A stretch of DNA of 5,955 nucleotides from Coriobacteriales bacterium (GTDB taxonomy: Bacteria; Actinomycetota; Coriobacteriia; Coriobacteriales; UBA8131), in NCBI GenBank assembly GCA_031286975.1, contig JAITTM010000004.1, positions 1 to 5,955 on the forward strand, read 5' to 3'. Made by a program: the position numbers and the translations under genes. The notes under the pieces were generated by a model, which saw only the letters and a list, made by a program, of their open reading frames with translations, was not told the origin of the DNA and made no database searches. Within the stretch, counting starts at the first letter, position 1. Each line of letters starts with the position of its first letter. This document shows, piece after piece, positions 5,100-5,955 of the stretch.

Positions 5100-5130
5100 C
5101 AAAGCCACTCAGTTCTGGAAGGACAGCCGC

Positions 5131-5946
5131 ATGAATACCTACCGCAAAACCATCGCAAGGAGAATAGGGCAACCCAGGGTGGGCAGACTGCTGGTGCCGG
5201 GGATGCGCAGGTTGCTGGTGTTTGTCCTCTGGCTTGCCTTCATACTGCTGCTCACCCTTTTTGTGGGCTTAAACGCCGGGCAACTGCTGCCGGCTCTGGC
5301 GGAGGACACCAGCGACGACCCCCTTCAGGCGGGGCTCCATAAAGAGGGCCTCGGGCAATCGCCACAGGCCGCGGGCACTGCTGCGGGCGAAAGCTGGATG
5401 CTGGCCTTGGTAAACGCCGAGAACCCCCTGCCCAACAATCATGCTCCTCGGTTGCGGTCGCTGGCAAACGGGCTCCCATTCGACGAGCGCGCGATCGATC
5501 AGCTTGAAGGCATGCTCGCCGCGGCACGGGCGGAGGGACTTTCTCCGCTGGTATGCTCCGCCTATCGCTCGATTGATACGCAAAGGGAGCTCTTTGACAA
5601 CAAGGTCGCGCGTCTGCGAGCTTCTGGAATGGATGGCGCGCAGGCGGATGCCCAAGCCCGCAGGGAGGTCGCCTATCCGGGAACCAGCGAGCACAATCTG
5701 GGTCTGGCCGCCGACATAGTCTCCCTCAGTTATCAGTCGCTTGATGTGGCACAGGCAAGCACGCCGGAATTCCAGTGGCTGCTCAGACACTGCGCCGAGT
5801 ACGGGTTCATCCTCCGCTATCCAAAGGATAAGATGGGCATAACCGGTGTCATCTATGAGCCCTGGCATTTCAGGTATGTTGGAGTCGAAGCAGCAACCGA
5901 GATAACGGAGCAGAACCTTTGCCTGGAGGAGTACCTGGCGAACTGA
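5131..5946 (+). CDS. VanY-family (peptidase M15B) D-alanyl-D-alanine carboxypeptidase, membrane-anchored
   Basis: A 271-residue protein. A basic N-terminus (1-27) is followed by a hydrophobic helix at about 28-48; A55-L56-A57 just after it could be a signal-peptidase site, otherwise it is a signal anchor. A low-complexity linker (about 58-85) leads to the M15B domain (about 115-265), with SAYRS (143-147, R146), PGTSEHNLGLAADI with zinc ligands H188 and D195, and EPWHFRYV with probable catalytic base E243 and third zinc ligand H246. All catalytic residues are intact. The family removes the terminal D-Ala from peptidoglycan pentapeptides outside the membrane. The ATG at 5131 has GGAAGGA seven bases upstream. 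It lies 313 bp after a VanRS-like operon on the same strand, suggesting linked control, but no vanH, ligase or vanX is present, so a resistance role is not shown. It could be a housekeeping or envelope-stress carboxypeptidase. Confidence 0.93.
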   Translation: MNTYRKTIARRIGQPRVGRLLVPGMRRLLVFVLWLAFILLLTLFVGLNAGQLLPALAEDTSDDPLQAGLHKEGLGQSPQAAGTAAGESWMLALVNAENPLPNNHAPRLRSLANGLPFDERAIDQLEGMLAAARAEGLSPLVCSAYRSIDTQRELFDNKVARLRASGMDGAQADAQARREVAYPGTSEHNLGLAADIVSLSYQSLDVAQASTPEFQWLLRHCAEYGFILRYPKDKMGITGVIYEPWHFRYVGVEAATEITEQNLCLEEYLAN

Positions 5947-5955
5947 GCCCCTCGA

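Larger units (their letters stand above)
4818..5130. other. Intergenic region upstream of the VanY-type gene
   Basis: This 313-bp stretch has no supportable gene. It contains a GC-rich hairpin just after the preceding stop, the palindrome GGGCGCGCCC (4839-4848), a perfect 27-bp direct repeat, a 7-bp hairpin, words shared with the response-regulator upstream region (TCAAAGTT 4982-4989, TGACACA 4998-5004, CACAACT 5001-5007), the inverted repeat TTGACT/AGTCAA, and an 8-bp hairpin close to the next gene. No hairpin is followed by a T-run, so no intrinsic terminator separates the two-component operon from the carboxypeptidase gene. The best promoter-like word is TTGACT (5041-5046), without a convincing -10. 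Confidence 0.75.

Noticed and set aside
4818..5130. Rho-independent terminator between the PepSY-like gene and the carboxypeptidase gene
   Set aside because: Several stems are present but none is followed by a run of T residues.
5269..5868. Minus-strand open frame of 199 codons
   Set aside because: It is antisense to the VanY-type peptidase, whose catalytic motifs establish the real coding strand.
1728..5946. Glycopeptide-resistance (van) gene cluster
   Set aside because: Only regulator-like and VanY-like genes are present. No D-lactate dehydrogenase, D-Ala-D-Lac/Ser ligase or VanX dipeptidase is in the window, so resistance cannot be claimed.

Overview
The window is 5,955 bp of fairly GC-rich bacterial chromosome. 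Strong Shine-Dalgarno sites, VanR/VanS-like signalling proteins, an ECF sigma factor with a zf-HC2 membrane partner, and a VanY-family peptidase all point to a Gram-positive host. A GC-rich member of the Clostridia or of the Coriobacteriia (Eggerthellaceae-like) fits best. No rRNA or taxon-specific marker is present, so this is inference only.

Layout: two gene groups are transcribed away from a 441-bp non-coding region (1287-1727). Leftward on the minus strand are an ECF sigma factor (1286-807) and, overlapping it by the 4 bases ATGA, a putative anti-sigma protein with an N-terminal zinc-binding domain and about seven membrane helices (810 to beyond base 1). Rightward on the plus strand are an OmpR/VanR-type response regulator (1728-2381), a VanS-like histidine kinase (2384-3970), and a membrane-anchored, extracytoplasmic protein with a PepSY-like segment (3963-4817). 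These three have gaps or overlaps of only +2 and -8 nt. After a second non-coding stretch (4818-5130) comes a membrane-anchored VanY-type D-Ala-D-Ala carboxypeptidase (5131-5946).

Functional reading: both groups look like cell-envelope sensing modules. The sigma factor has a good candidate ECF promoter of its own (TGTAAC-N16-CGTC, minus strand, 1318-1343), so it is probably autoregulated and held in check by the downstream membrane protein. The two-component system probably controls its own operon and perhaps the carboxypeptidase: a shared 8-mer (AACTTTGA / TCAAAGTT) and two shared 7-mers lie upstream of both. No vanH, ligase or vanX is present, so this is not a complete glycopeptide-resistance cluster.

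The most unusual part is the divergent intergenic region. It holds two copies of a 39-nt palindromic element (36/39 identical), each nested inside a different, unrelated outer inverted repeat, followed by two more abutting hairpins. They look like REP-like or miniature mobile elements. The second intergenic region carries a perfect 27-bp direct repeat and several further hairpins of unknown role.
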